DNA of 64,000 nt from Gigantopelta aegis (lineage: Eukaryota > Mollusca > Gastropoda > Neomphalida > Peltospiridae). How positions within the stretch are numbered: the first letter of the stretch is position 1; each line of letters opens with the position of its first letter. The notes beneath the pieces were generated by a model, which saw only the letters and a list, made by a program, of their open reading frames with translations, was not told where the DNA came from and searched no databases. The stretch lies in contig NW_024533002.1 of assembly GCF_016097555.1 (NCBI RefSeq), forward strand, positions 1-64,000, given 5' to 3'. Shown here piece by piece: positions 17,053 through 30,164 of the stretch. The translations under genes were made by a program, and so were the position numbers.

Positions 17053-20000
17053 ATGAGTACTAAAAATGACATGTATCAAGATGCAACGAGGATTTACATG
17101 GCTGGTATAGAAGCTGTGAAACCTGCTAATCTAGTTAGACAAGCTGTTAAAGTTGATAAAGGAAGTAATGCTGTTTCTATAAATGGGAACGAATATCAAT
17201 TAAACAGGTATGTGAATAATGGACATGTATCCACTCCTTTGTTTAATACTATGTACTACTATTAAGGGTACATAATGTTAACAAGATATATGAACAAATT
17301 AAATTTAAGTTGTGAACAAATTAAAGTAAACAAGTCTATTATCATTTGGTCCGGGACATATTTATAGTCCAAATTATATAATATATTTATATTATAATAC
17401 ATTTTTATTTATTATAGTATGTTTGTGCTGACTTTTTAATTCTTCAAGCTTATTTACAATTTATCACCAATCTCGATTTTAGATAACTTCACATTCCATG
17501 CATATCACAAGGTTTTAAGTCAGTAGACAATCATGCTATAACCAAGTTTTAAATCAGGTACTAACCAAACTTTACCTGATATCCATATTTACTTGCCAAA
17601 GACACAAACTATATTATGACATAGGTAGCACATATTCTAGCCAGTATCAGGAACTATAGTGTCAGCACGAGTTAGGGGTTAGAAGTCTAATCTCATCCTA
17701 CATAGTTTGGTCCTTGTTTGCACTATATCCTTCACAGTTTGTAAGTTGTTTATAACTGTTACATTTTTAATGTAATGAGATGAGAAAAAGTTATAACGAT
17801 GTTGTTATTTCTATTAATAATACAATCTACTTCATACTCCTTAAAATGTCTTTTAGTAATAGTTCTTCCATACAATCCATAACAACACGATCATAGTCAA
17901 TGCGATACTTGTTAAAGAACCAGAGATTTGAACGACCCTCAAGTATGGAAGATCACTAACACTAAGTATACAAATGTTATGTATTAAAATGTCTCTCAAT
18001 ACAAACTGTATTATCATTTACTAAACCATATTGGTGATGATACTGTAGGCATACGCACACCTTTCTTTAATGTACGAGGATTACCTGGAGCATCTTTCAG
18101 TATATTCAAGGTAGCAAAAAAAGTATTCTTCAGCAGAATGGACATATTGTAGACGTTTCCTTAGAGCAATTGCTCTCTTGTCAGGTGACTATAAACTTGA
18201 CAAATTCTCTACTCAATGCACTGTTAACAGATGATGCTGACTTGTATACAGTCAGATTTATATGGTATAGGACCTAGTCGAGTACTATTAGTTTTTCTTG
18301 CCCTGCTTTTATACCATAATCGATTATATATTGCCTGATGCTTCTTATTTAAAGCATTCACACCCCTTGTCATGATATTAGTACCATTCATCTTTATAAG
18401 GGTATCTACCATTTCTTTGTTGGTGACTAGAGGTATTTCTGGTGAGTTAAGAGTTACTACATATCGCGCCAATCTGCTGTAGTTTTTAGCAAGATCTTTT
18501 AAACAGCTTAAATGAGCATCTAGAATTGATACTGATCCATAAACAATATATACTTGTTTTGTAGATATAAAGATGTTATTGGAACACTTTGTAAATTGTC
18601 TCAGTCCATCTTTCCACCATTTTGGCGACTTTTTATCAATATGAATGCAGTATATGTTATGTGGACGATACAAGTACTTGAGTAGACGAACATGTTGTAG
18701 TAAGAATTTCTGTTTGATAATATATGGGCATTTGAAAAGCTAAAGGAAAGTTTCTTTCTTTTTCAGATATGTAAAAGTTATCCATGAAATCTGTCTTGAT
18801 GTGTTGGCAATTTTTTCAGTGACTCAATAGTCTCAGTGTCCTTGGGAGGTCTCCAAGAATTTAAAAAGTGTCTAATTCGCTGTCTTTCTTCCTTATCTCC
18901 ATTAAACAATCTTTCACAAGTTGCATTTATCACTGGATTGAGTAAGAGAGGTACACGGTGATAGTCCTGACATCTAGGGCTAACTGGCCATGGGTGAAAT
19001 TGCGAAACGATCAAGCAATCCTTTTTGTAAACCCAGATTGAGTGACTGCGATAAAAAAAGCAAAAAGTTACTGTCAACACACTTGCTAAGGCAATCAATC
19101 TTCCAATAAATTGTTTTCTGCTTCCAACAGCAACACAGAAGAATTTACTGACCATCGCCATATTGTGAACGTAATGTTAATCAGGCATGCCGTAGCAGTG
19201 CCTAAATGATATTATTATCATTCATACATTGACTGATAACATGTTATGTAATAATGTAATGAACGTTATTGAGATCATTTGTCTATCTAGTACCGGCAGA
19301 CTATAGCTAGACCTAACCAGAGGGATGCCCCGGATTGTCTATTCAAATGTACTGGCAGAAAACCAATAAATATCTCACTCAAACTGATCGAAATATCTTT
19401 CGATTCCTTGCAGTAGTATTTCTTTCTATGATAATCCCTTCATTATGACGTAGTTATAGGTTAAGACAAGGTTTCTAAGGATCACAGACACAATTAGTCA
19501 AATGTCCGATTTGTTTCATCTGCCTCTATTTTATTGTTCACAATGGAACAATTCCAAGTTCCCAGCTACTGTCCTGTTATTGCTTTATTTAATTAGTTAT
19601 TAATTATGAATAATAATAATATTTTCATCACAGTATATAGTAACATTTTTTGTGAGCTAGTTAAAACATGGAACCTCATGCATTGCCTTCCAGCATGCTA
19701 CAGCTTTTTGTTATTGACTATCAAAGCACATGCCTTTTGAAGTTAATGTGTAGGGATGGGTAATATCGGTCCAATACAAAGAATGCAATTAAGATAGTAG
19801 GGATGGCACTTGCATCATCCCTACATAATAGCATAGGTGGATATTCACCAAGTACACTGCAAATAGTGGTGTGTCATTTAACATCAATTTGTTATTTCAG
19901 ACTCAAATCACTCATTAGTTATGTAGTAGTGAATAAGATACCTATAAACAGATACAGATCTACAATATGCATACACATATAATTGTTTCCTCATACTTGT

Positions 20001-22963
20001 TCCATAAGCTATCTAGACTAATGACCCTATTGTATACAACACAGTACAATTAAGTATCCATAATATTATTTAATATATAGCCATATGCATATATGGAATT
20101 TAATTGAATTTGAATCCATATATATGGAATTGAATTGAATTTGAATAATATTAATATGGATTCAAATTCAATTCAATTCCATATATATGGATTCAAATTC
20201 AATTCAATTCCTTATATGCATATGGTTATATATTAAATAGTTAATGTATGCTAGTACATCAAGTGTATAGCCATTATATCTGATGGTTTTCTTAGTAATT
20301 ACTTCCATATAGCTAGTTTTAGTGTGTCACAATTCCATAAATTCCATCTCCAAAACTCAGTAAATATACTCAACAACCTGCTAATATACAGCATGATATA
20401 TAGAGTCATACTCATATATGAAACTCATATAACAACTTCATATGTTAAAATGACATATCACTTTTAGCAGTGATATATCTAAACCACTTAAGTAATATCA
20501 GTGATATATTGTTGTATTCTATGCCTGTGTTATTTATTATGTAGGAATGATGCATTTGCCATCCCTACTATCTTGTTTACATTCTTTGTATTGCACTGAT
20601 GCTACCTGTTTTTGAAATGTTTTAACAGTGGTATTTTCGCAAATCATGTCACAAATGTTTTGACAGAAGTGGTCCCCTTTTCACAAATCAGGTACAAAAT
20701 AGTTTTGACAGAAGTGGTCCTTTTTCACAAATCAGGTCACAAATGTTTTAACAGTGCATGGTATTTTACAAATCAGGTCACAAATGTTTTGACAGAAGTG
20801 GTTCCTTTTCACAAATAAGGTCACAAATGTTTTAACAGTGCATGGTATTTCACAAATCAGGTCACAAATAATAAAGAAAACAAAGGCATTTTCCAACAAC
20901 TACACATATTAATATTTCATATTCTAAAAATAATCAGTCAACAATATTTTTTATGTGATATCAATGAATTTGTGTAATTCATATAGTATCATCTAATAGT
21001 GTATATAAAATGTACAACACTAGGTCTAAATTATGGCAGTTGGTATATGTTAGACACAGGAAGTCATACTTTAATATGTAGTTATACTTTGCCTTAGTCC
21101 CTGACCCTAAACCTAACACCTAGATGTATTCATTTTGCATTGAAGTATATCCATTTCCTGTGCTGTAAGAATATAGTTACTACTTAAAATTATTTTACTT
21201 TAATAATATATAATTAATGTGTTTGTTTTTTTGTATCAGTAACATATATCTTGTTGGTTTTGGCAAAGCTGTGTTTGGAATGGCTATAGAGCTACATTCA
21301 TAATAGGAGAGCATATCAAGAAAGGAATCATAAGTATTCCAGTTGGAACAGTTAGCACTGCTCTTCAAAGCAATGCAAAAAGTGTTCAACCTTTTTTGAA
21401 GGACGAGAGAATGAAGTATGTCTTGGTAACTTTCATTACACACACGCTGTCTTCCATTGTATTAGGGTTTTTGAAGGTGCTGCACATAATTTACCCAGAC
21501 ATAACTGCAGAAGAAAACAGCTAGGAGAATCTTCCAAGTAGTCAAAGAACTGGTGAAGATATTTGGTTTTAGCATTAATTTCAGGAGGAGGTTCTGCACT
21601 ACTACCTTTACCAGATTGCATTAGTCTTCAGGACAAGCGAAAGGTATAGAATACGCATAGACTTTATAACCCAAATGTATATATGTAACAGCATATGATC
21701 TGACATGAACAAGTCTGAGGAATTGTATGGTACAGCCTCACATACTAAGTCCTTTGAGAGGTCATAATCTCACATTACTGAGTTTATAAATGAATGTTAT
21801 CACTTAAGATGAAGACAATACATGATATATACTTAGTGAATTTCTTGTTCCTTTTGTGTGTACAGACTATAGAATTATTGACAAAGTCTGGAGCCTCAAT
21901 ACATGAAATGAATGCTATAAGACAATGTCTTTCTCAAGTGAAAGGGGAAAATTAGCAGCTGCTGCCTATCCAGCAAAGGTACAATTTAATACAGTAAATT
22001 CAATATTAGAATTGATATACATCTATTGTGTCTTATTATAAAATAAATCATTAAATTTTTAAATTTATTCTCCTTAGTTAATAGGTCTGATACTTTCTGA
22101 TTTATTGGTGATCCAGTACAATATATTGCTAGTGGCCCTACAGTACCACAGTCACTGGATCATACACTCATAAAAAGAGTAATAGAGACATACTGCACAC
22201 AAGTAAGGTAGAACCATTACCGAACCAGTGTTAAAGCAAGTTTTTGCAGGCCTCAGCCCAGCAGTGTAATTCATACTGAACATGTACATAATGTAGTGAT
22301 TGGAAATAATGCTATGGCAACAAAAGCTGCAGCTGAAATAGCAAAGGAATGTGGTTATGATGTCATAGTATGGTCACATGCTGTGCAAGGAGAAGCAAAA
22401 GAAATTGGTAGATTTTTTTTGCAAATATTACATACAAAATATGGCTGTAAAACCTGTCGATTTAAAGTCAGAAGTAATGAAGATTGTGTTTCCTTCTCAA
22501 TACCTATCACTGACCTGGCTTACTAACAGGTTGTCTTGCTGTCTCTGGTTCCTCTCAGAAGATATGTCTAATTAGCAGTGGAGAACCAACTGTGACTGTA
22601 CAAGGGCTGGATTGGGAGGCAGAAATCAAGAACTTGCCCTGTCATTTGCAAAATATATTTATGAGCTAAGATATCCAACTGTAAACACCAATTGATAGCT
22701 GTCTTTCTAAAGCTCTGCTGGCCTCAGTTGGTACGGATGGTCAAGATGGACCAACTGATGCAGCTGGTGCTATTGTAGATATGTGTACATGGGAACAAGC
22801 AATACAACAACAACTTGATCCAGACTCTGCCTTAAGTTGCAATGATTCCTACAATTTATTCCGTAGCTTGTCTAATGGCAAAAATCATGTTAAGACTGGC
22901 TTAACTGGAACAAATGTTATGGATATACATGTGTTATTAATCAATCATGATGTACAAGCTTAA
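17053..22963 (+). CDS. GLYCTK: Glycerate 2-kinase (GLYCTK / class II, MOFRL type)
   Basis: Phosphorylates D-glycerate to 2-phosphoglycerate in serine/fructose breakdown. Exon 1 (17053-17207) reads MSTKNDMYQDATRIYMAG then VKPANLVRQAVKV. Exon 2 (from 21240) reads NIYLVGFGKAVFGMA and IISIPVGTV. Later exons give VFEGAAHNLP, the glycine-rich ISGGGSALL (about 21585), TIELLTKSGASIHEMN, LSQVKGGKLAAAAYPAK, GDPVQYIASGPTVPQ, NNAMATKAAAEIA, ISSGEPTVTV and SSGTDGQDGPTDAAGA (about 22728). It ends TGLTGTNVMDIHVLLI plus a few residues. This follows the human protein from end to end. The frame slips by one base in several exons (near GMAIELHS, in the ISGGGSALL exon, and at the 8-T run near 22415) although the motifs are perfect, which suggests sequence error in a working gene. 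Intron 1 is about 4 kb and hosts an antisense gene; the other introns are short. ABCC copy 2 converges about 60 bases past the stop. Confidence 0.9.
17827..19161 (-). CDS. GT14 core-2/I-branching beta-1,6-GlcNAc transferase
   Basis: Golgi type II membrane glycosyltransferase that would add beta-1,6-linked GlcNAc branches to O-glycans or polylactosamine. The ATG at 19161 is followed by a short cytosolic tail, a membrane anchor (about residues 20-40, LIALASVLTVTFCFFY) and a stem. The catalytic part reads RPHNIYCIHIDKKSP, VYIVYGSVSILDAHLSC, YVVTLNSPEIPLVTNKEMV and IKMNGTNIMTRG, then SREFVKF, VHSAEEYFFATL and a C-terminal RIDYDRVVMDCMEELLLKD. These match GCNT-family landmarks in order, and the total is near the usual 420-430 residues. 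The last short exon is separated by a 60-base intron near 18020-17957. A few frame slips occur (before the RPHN segment and around 18220-18170). The gene lies wholly inside intron 1 of glycerate kinase on the opposite strand. GCNT1/3/4-like or I-branching specificity cannot be told. Confidence 0.85.
19765..20600. mobile_element. Non-autonomous TIR element in GLYCTK intron 1
   Basis: The left end 19765-19830 (atc(g)gtccaatacaaagaatg, then aagatagtagggatggca) is the inverse of the right end 20535-20600, about 66 bases with some mismatches. Just inside each end is a short palindrome, gtagggatg...catccctac. No transposase is encoded in the roughly 836-bp body, which also contains the large hairpin at 20070-20237. 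The superfamily is not assignable, and no clear target duplication was found. Confidence 0.7.
20070..20237. repeat. Long near-perfect palindrome (hairpin)
   Basis: Left arm about 20070-20145 and right arm about 20161-20237, with a loop of about 15 bases (taatattaatatg). Each arm itself contains two copies of a 30-odd-base unit, ccatatatatggaattgaa and its flank, so it is both palindromic and internally repeated. It would form a cruciform or hairpin. It lies inside the TIR element. Confidence 0.85.
20621..20870 (+). repeat. Minisatellite, six units of 38-45 bp, two unit types
   Basis: Units end in cacaaatcaggtcacaaatg. They fall into two types: one starts ttttgacagaagtggtcc, the other ttttaacagtgcatggta. 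The types partly alternate, so a dimer of about 84 bases seems to have been amplified. It begins about 20 bases after the right end of the TIR element. An open frame through it is only a product of the repeat. Confidence 0.9.
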
Positions 22964-23023
22964 TCATTGCTATATAAATAAATGCTACATTATTAATTAA
23001 ATATTTTTTCCATAGTCAACAAA

Positions 23024-26000
23024 TTAGTATTGTTTTTGTTTCAATAACTTCTGTTTCTTGTCATAGTTGTCTTTTGCCATATCCTTTAACTTCTCACTAG
23101 TTATTGGTCCAGTATGTTGTACCAGTTGTAACAAATGAGACTCTTCATTAGATAGTAACTGGTGAGGTACATCAAATTCACACAACTCTCCAGACTTCAA
23201 TACCTACATAATTCAAATCATGATGTGCACTGAAGGAAGCCTTATACCATAATTCTGTCAGAGTCCATGACAGTGTCAAGACGATGAGCTATAGTTTATA
23301 TAGTACACTCAGAGAAATGAAGTCTAAAATCACTTGCTGGATAATAGCATCAGTTCTATATAGTACAACATGTAATACATTGACTACTTCCAACTATTGA
23401 CTTACTCTAAATCTACATTAGCAGTGGCTTCATCTAATACTAATATTTTATTGTGTCTCATAAAGCTCTAGCTAAACAGATGAGCTGTCTTTTGACCTAC
23501 ACTGAAGTTATTACCTCTTTCAGCTACTATTCCATCAAGTTGTCCTTCAAGAGATTCAATAACTGATCTGTAACTGGACCTAATAAAAAAATATAACAGT
23601 ACCAAATATTTAATAGACTAAGTACTTGCTCTATTGCAGTCCATAGACTATTGTCATCATAATTATTGAAAGGATCAAGATTATAACGGACAGTACCACT
23701 GAACACAACAGGATCCTATAAGAATAAAAAATATCAAAAATATATTAATTATGTAACTAAATATTCAAAGAGACATACTTGGGTATAACAGATATATTCT
23801 TTCTCACATCATGTAGTCCTAACTGAGACAATCAACTCCATCAATTAGAAGACTACCTGTGGTTCAGCTAGTCTGAACAGTGCTGATATTAAAGAAGACT
23901 TTCCTGCTCCAGTACACCTATCTATACAATCTAGATATATTATCATAGTACAAGTAAATCTATGTGTATGTGTATGCTTACTTTTTCAGTTGGTTCAATA
24001 CAACATGAAATTCCTTTTAATACTTCTTTTGAATTTTGTTGAATATTTATAGACTAAATCTTGTAACTGTATACATCCATGTGTGGGCCACTCTTCTGAT
24101 GGTTTAAGTTGAGGAGGGACAGTTTCTAAAGATCCTTCAGATTCTAATTACCATAACCCAATCTCGTTCAACTGATACCATCTATAAGTGTAATTATAAT
24201 AAATCATACATTATTTGAATTCATACTCACTAGAGCTTCAACATCAGTACATACAGTATACAGGTATGAGAATATTCATTCATGGATAGTGCATACGTCA
24301 GTGACAATCCAATCAAAGTAGCGATCAAGAACTGATCAATAAAATTAATAAAGATCAAATGTATATTATTGTGAATTTAAGAAAGTACTGTTTTAGCTAA
24401 TCAACTTCGTTTCAGTTTTCAGTTTTCAAATAGCAGTCCTTATGCTTTAGAGGACAACTAAAACAATTTTTACACACATCATAGTATACCAAATATAATA
24501 TTGTATATATTTAATATAATATACCAATAGCAATATCAGTTGTAAAAACTGTAGTATATTTACATATAGTCATTGCCTTATTGTAATTGTATGAACTCTA
24601 TTATAAAGTGTATAATATATATCACATCCAATTGATTGACAATTAAGGCTTTATCATCAGTTCTATAACAAAAATGTAATCTGAACTTGTATCAAAACAT
24701 ACTTGTGCTTAGAGGGACTGACAATAGAGTCACTGTGGATATAAATATTAATGAAATATATCCACTCGTAATTGAAGCCACTTGAAAAGAAAAAAGAAAG
24801 CAAAAAAAATTTAAGCTATAAACTTGTACCTTGAAGATGCAGCAAATAAGTACCAAGTCATTGTGTTTGTTGTGATGAAGAGAAACTGATCCATAGCTAG
24901 TGATCTCATAGAGTAACTCTAATTGGTTGGAAGTTCCCTTGTAGAGTAGCTGATATGTGAGAATATACTGGACTACGAGCTGTAAAAATTATCTAAACAA
25001 TTAAAAGTAACAGGATACAAATATACCTAAGGCTTTCTAGCCTCTTTATAGCTCTGGAACATTTAAGAAAGTACCATCGAAAGAGCTAATAAAACAGTTA
25101 AGAGTATAACTACTATGATGATTATGATAAAAATTAGCCACAACTGCTGTTATTACTATGGCAATCAATCTTACAAGAACTATAAATATAACAATATAGT
25201 TTAGTACAATATATTATAACATACTATAAGATACTCAGACATCTGTACAGCGAAGCTGATCATCAAGATATCCTATATCTTTAGAAATCTGTTTTAGCAC
25301 TCGACCTGTTCGAATAAAACAATAATTATAACTATCTAACAAATTGTTATATGTTAAATATAAATAACAACAGTACAGTCATCAATCTTACCAATAGGAT
25401 TTGTATCAAAAACAGACAGGAGCTCTAAGGACAGCTTTAAACATTTTGTTGTGAAGTACATGTGAAGCTCTTAGGACAAGAGACTAAAAACAGTAAACAC
25501 GAAGTATTGCCACCCTATTAGTAACATTTAATCCTCCCATAGATCCCAATACGTTAGTAGCTATCCAATGAACATGATAGAATATGTATTATTTATAACA
25601 TCAAAACAAGTAGCCCCTAATAAAGAAAGATATATATTACAATTATGTTTGTACTAATTAGTATATAAGGCACTAAGAAATTCCTGAGATATCATTAGCT
25701 TTCCTTCTAGCTAACACATTAATATAATATTCAAATTATTTTATGAGAAGCTACGAAACTACATTGGTCTCTCATTTTGCAAAAATACTAGATTATTCAA
25801 TGCCAATACTCAAGTTAGATATGATGAATACCTTACCAGTTTGATATCCACCAATCTGTTACTACAACTAGACCTACAAATACATATGAAAGTGATTGAT
25901 TTACATGCATTTATTACCTCAGTAGATAAAAATACCATATGAAACTTAGAGTGAAGATGTATCCTCCACAGCAATGAAATAATGATAATAGGTCTTCATT

Positions 26001-29000
26001 GTAATCCGCCATGAGCTCCGCTCTTCTTCATATTCAGCTGCTGAATAATTGCCACTGGCATAAGACACTAAACTACTTTAATATATGGCACAATTATAGT
26101 ATAAACTCACTTGTTCCATACTTGAAATGATGTCTACTATATTAGAAAAATACATCATTGGTTTTAGAACAAATATTCCTTTACCATTTGGCAATGGTTC
26201 CTCAATATTTTCATCTTAACAAGTTTTTATACATTTACAATTTCTCTGTTTACATCTGTGTTAAGTACTTCACTAGGTGGTCCATATTTTAAAATCTTTC
26301 CCTATTATAATAGCAATTTGATTTATATTTATGGTTTCTGATATTGAGTGCAGTCTTTTATTAATAAGTGTATATTTTGTAGAATGATTGGTCCTGACAT
26401 TATAGACTTACTTAAATTGATAACTATTAGGGAAAAGAGTGGTGATTTGACTTAATAACATGAATGTCAACATACTCACTATAACTCAAAGAAACACTTT
26501 GACTATATAACTTTTGACTTACGTCTCTTAGAGATAATACTAATGGACACATTAGAACAGATATGTAACTGAATGAGTTACCAGAACTATACACTTCTCA
26601 AGAGTAAATCACAAATACATCTTTTATAATATAAATATTATAAATATATAGTTATCATTAACCTTTCAAAGATATGTCCTACTAACTGCAGCATCTACTG
26701 CACTCAGAGGATCATCTAATAAATAGATGTCCGCTTGACGATAAATAGCTCTAAGACATAGACCATACATCTTTAATCAATAGATATTATTATAAGTTAC
26801 CTTGCCACCCCCAACTCGAGCTTTTTGTCCACCACTAAGTGTTAATCCTCTCTCTCCAACTAATGTCAAATCTCTCTCAGGAAGTTGACTTAAATCCTGT
26901 TATTAGAGATCAGTTTATATCATGTTAGCATAATATATTAGTATACTTTATCAAGAGCACAGCCTCAATGACAGTGTTATAAAATCTGGTTTAAAAAGGT
27001 AGTCCAAATAGAATATTATCTCTCAATGTAGAGGAAAATATCCATGGCTCTTGACTGGCATAGGCTACTGATCCATAACAGTTACTAATCCACTGTAGGA
27101 GTCAATTCATGAAGTAAACATTGTAATAAAGTAGACTAAACAAACAAGAGAGGAGTTAAAAAATACTACATTCAAAAATATGTACCTTTCCTGATCCTAC
27201 AGGTCCAATCACAGCCAACAAGGGCATGTCTAATGAATATTAATTAGCAAATGAAAATGTAAGGACAATAGTTTCTCAACTTTATCTACTGTAAATGACA
27301 ATATTTTCTAACATGGGAATTATCATCATTACTCCAAGACACAGTAAGAGAAATTAACTACAATTTCGGATGTCATTTTGTCTATATTGACAAAATCCTC
27401 CAGTAATTTAGATTTGTCACGTTCAATGTTTTCTTTGAATTATTCTAAAGATTAATATAATTATATAGTGTTATTCATAGCGTAGGAAACTAAATGAATG
27501 CTATCTTTGTAGCAACTAACAAACATCATGCATGCAGGCAATTACTAAGTTACGTTTGGGAAGATTATCATAAAAATGAAAATTTGTAGTTCATCTTAGG
27601 AGTTAGTTGTTTCCATTTGTAGATAAAAAACGCGGGTCTGTATTAAATAGAACTAAACTAAATGTCATAATGCTACATGAACTTTTCTCATTTATTATGG
27701 GTATGGTTACCAATGTATAGGCTACAACTAAGTTGACTGACTCAGTTGAAACAACCAGCAATTGATTTAAACCTTTTGGATTCTTTCTATTAACAGTAGT
27801 ATTATTCTCTTCAAATAACAGGATTGCTATAAAAAGTACTATATGAATAACCTTATTTAGTGTTGTTAATTAAAACTTACTCTAATTTCTTCAGGGCCAC
27901 TAATCCTTGTGCAAAGTACAATACAGTGAACTACTTGGTGTCAATTACAATCAACCTCAAGGTTGAAATTATAGATAGATCGAAAGAAAAATTCTTCTTG
28001 GAGTTAGTTCTCCACCAGTAGCAACAAATGTTGAAAATAAAGCAATTAGGAGTTAGTGGTGTAAATAAATGTTATTGATGCTAATTTGGTAGTGCTCCTT
28101 ATGCCATAGCTCTCATATTCATTACAAGTTCCTTACTAAAAGAGTCCATTATATTCTATTGTCAATTAGTACAACCGTCTCAACTGCTTACTAGTCTATG
28201 AAATGCATACTCCCATCATACATCGGTTTATGACTCTATACCACTGATGACCTCATTCATCACTTTGACTCTCTTATCTGTTTTATAGATACCTTTAATC
28301 TAGTTGCAGTGCTAAATTGTAAATAATGTGTAATAAAAACTTACTTTAATTTTGGAAAGACTGTGGACAAAGAAATCTGTCCAGTGCTAACAGAGTTACA
28401 ATTATAGCAATAGCACTAATCCAACTAACCAATCTCATAATAGGTAGCACAACTAGAGAACCCACTAGAGCAATTGTGGACACTAACACATACAAAGTGC
28501 CAAACATCTATAAAAAAGACACTTGAGCTCATTATAATTTATTCATGTAACTAATAGCAAGACTCTGCTATACATATTAAAAGGCATACCCAGTCCATTT
28601 GATGAACCATCATTAGATGCCAAATTTATGATGTAATCCAACTCCATTTTTACCAATAGACTGCTGTTTCAATGTTAAAATCTAAAGAGTAAAAATGTAT
28701 TCCTTAAAGTAAGTAAATGACACAATTTCTTTCTATCCCTTACTAACATAATGTACATGGACTATTGATAGCAAAGCAGGCTTCAACAATTCCTCCTTAT
28801 TCTTTCCTTACTTTTGTTATAAATTGCATCCTTTAATAAGCATATCCTGGTGATACTAGACCAGCCATGCGTCCCATATTATTTCCCACTTTGACTTACA
28901 AGCCGATGCACATATACAGACATTATGATACCAACAGCAAAACCATAGGCGTTTATTTTATCAGATGCAGTTGGTGACTACGATAGAAGAGTATCCTGAT

Positions 29001-30067
29001 AGATTACCCAGAGAACAGCTATTGAATATGTTATAAGAAAACTGAAGGTAAGGAGGTAAAGAACAAACTTTTGAATGAAACAATAATGCTGCAGTTTTAG
29101 ACATTAAAGCGAAACAACTTTATAGTTCTAACCTCCATTGTTATGGTAATTAAATTGATATAGTATTCTCCACCAATTACCACTTTACAAAGTGTCCATA
29201 GTAAGTGTAGAGTTGGTAATTTGATGTGTTTCCAATGACAACAACAATGCATGCACAATGCCTGTAGAAAGAAAGCATTGCTATTTCATTTGTGCTAGAT
29301 TCATTTTGTGTCAAAATAATATCATGCCACACCTATTCCGAGGAGAACAGATCTGGTGTTTTCCACTGTACAATGAAAGTTGTGCAGTAGAAACTATACA
29401 GTTTAGTGCTCATTTGAATATGATGCTATAATTTGGTTTATAGTAAAACAATGTACATCAAGGTGTCTCCTATTATATTTTGTAAGGCATTAAAAAATGT
29501 TTAATCATTTTTCAATCTTCCAGATTCTATTTTAAGATATACATCATTGTACTTGATCATGAGGGCAAGCATTATAATTATCATAAAATCTGATTGGAAT
29601 TTAAGAATTCTATATCTGGACACAACGTTTTTCTTTTTCAAATTACCAAATGTGTATGAACTGTGTACTTTCTTTGTTGAGTCACCAAGTGCAACTGATA
29701 AATTAAAACCTTGGATTTAATTTTATCGTTGTATTTGAAAGCAGGAAGCAACATGTGCAATGGGAGGGGGCATTTGTAGAGTGTTCAGTTTTTACTTATT
29801 TGTATAATGACTTTTTTTTATCAACACAAACCTAGTGAACTTGTCATGAATCTTCGGGGTAATATGATTCAAACTCTTCAGGCAAGGATAGAGATCATGT
29901 TCATCAAGGTTTCTTCTATTTTGTTCCAATACAGAACAAAGAATCTAACCAACTACATGTGATAAAAATGTAAGCTTAGATATCTTATCAAAACTAATCT
30001 TACCAAAACAAAGCCCTTGATACCACTTGTTTTTAGTAATAGTCGATCTTGGAATTTGGAAAGTCAT
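23024..30067 (-). CDS. ABCC4-like ABC exporter, copy 2 (inverted); frame disrupted
   Basis: The reverse strand carries the same exon series as copy 1. A likely start is at 30067 ([14 protein letters not shown]), followed after a one-base slip by VVSRALFW. The second exon lies near 29955, with its gttagattctttgttctgt core. An exon ending WWRILYQ is near 29200-29130. TMD1 follows near 29040-28000, with '[10 protein letters not shown]' near 28250. NBD1 (about 27350-26590) has the Walker A exon near 27190, LSGGQKARV at about 26830 and [11 protein letters not shown] at about 26710. The linker SAAESEEER is near 26030. NBD2 has the GAGKSS exon at about 23900, SVGQ near 23505 and LDEATANVD near 23420, and it ends [12 protein letters not shown]. 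Several exons show one-base slips or small losses. The 3' end is nearly identical to the plus-strand copies, while TMD exons differ. It is head-to-head with copy 3 and tail-to-tail with glycerate kinase. Confidence 0.8.
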
Positions 30068-30164
30068 TTACGTCGCAATTACCCAGCCACAAAAGATAGG
30101 AAGAGTATAGTCCCACCCCCAAGATTTTCTAAAATAAATGATAAAAACAATAAAATAGTTTTTT

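Noticed and set aside
20612-20818. Open frame of 68 codons with repeated NVLTEVVPF
   Set aside because: Entirely a product of the 38-45-base minisatellite; no gene context.
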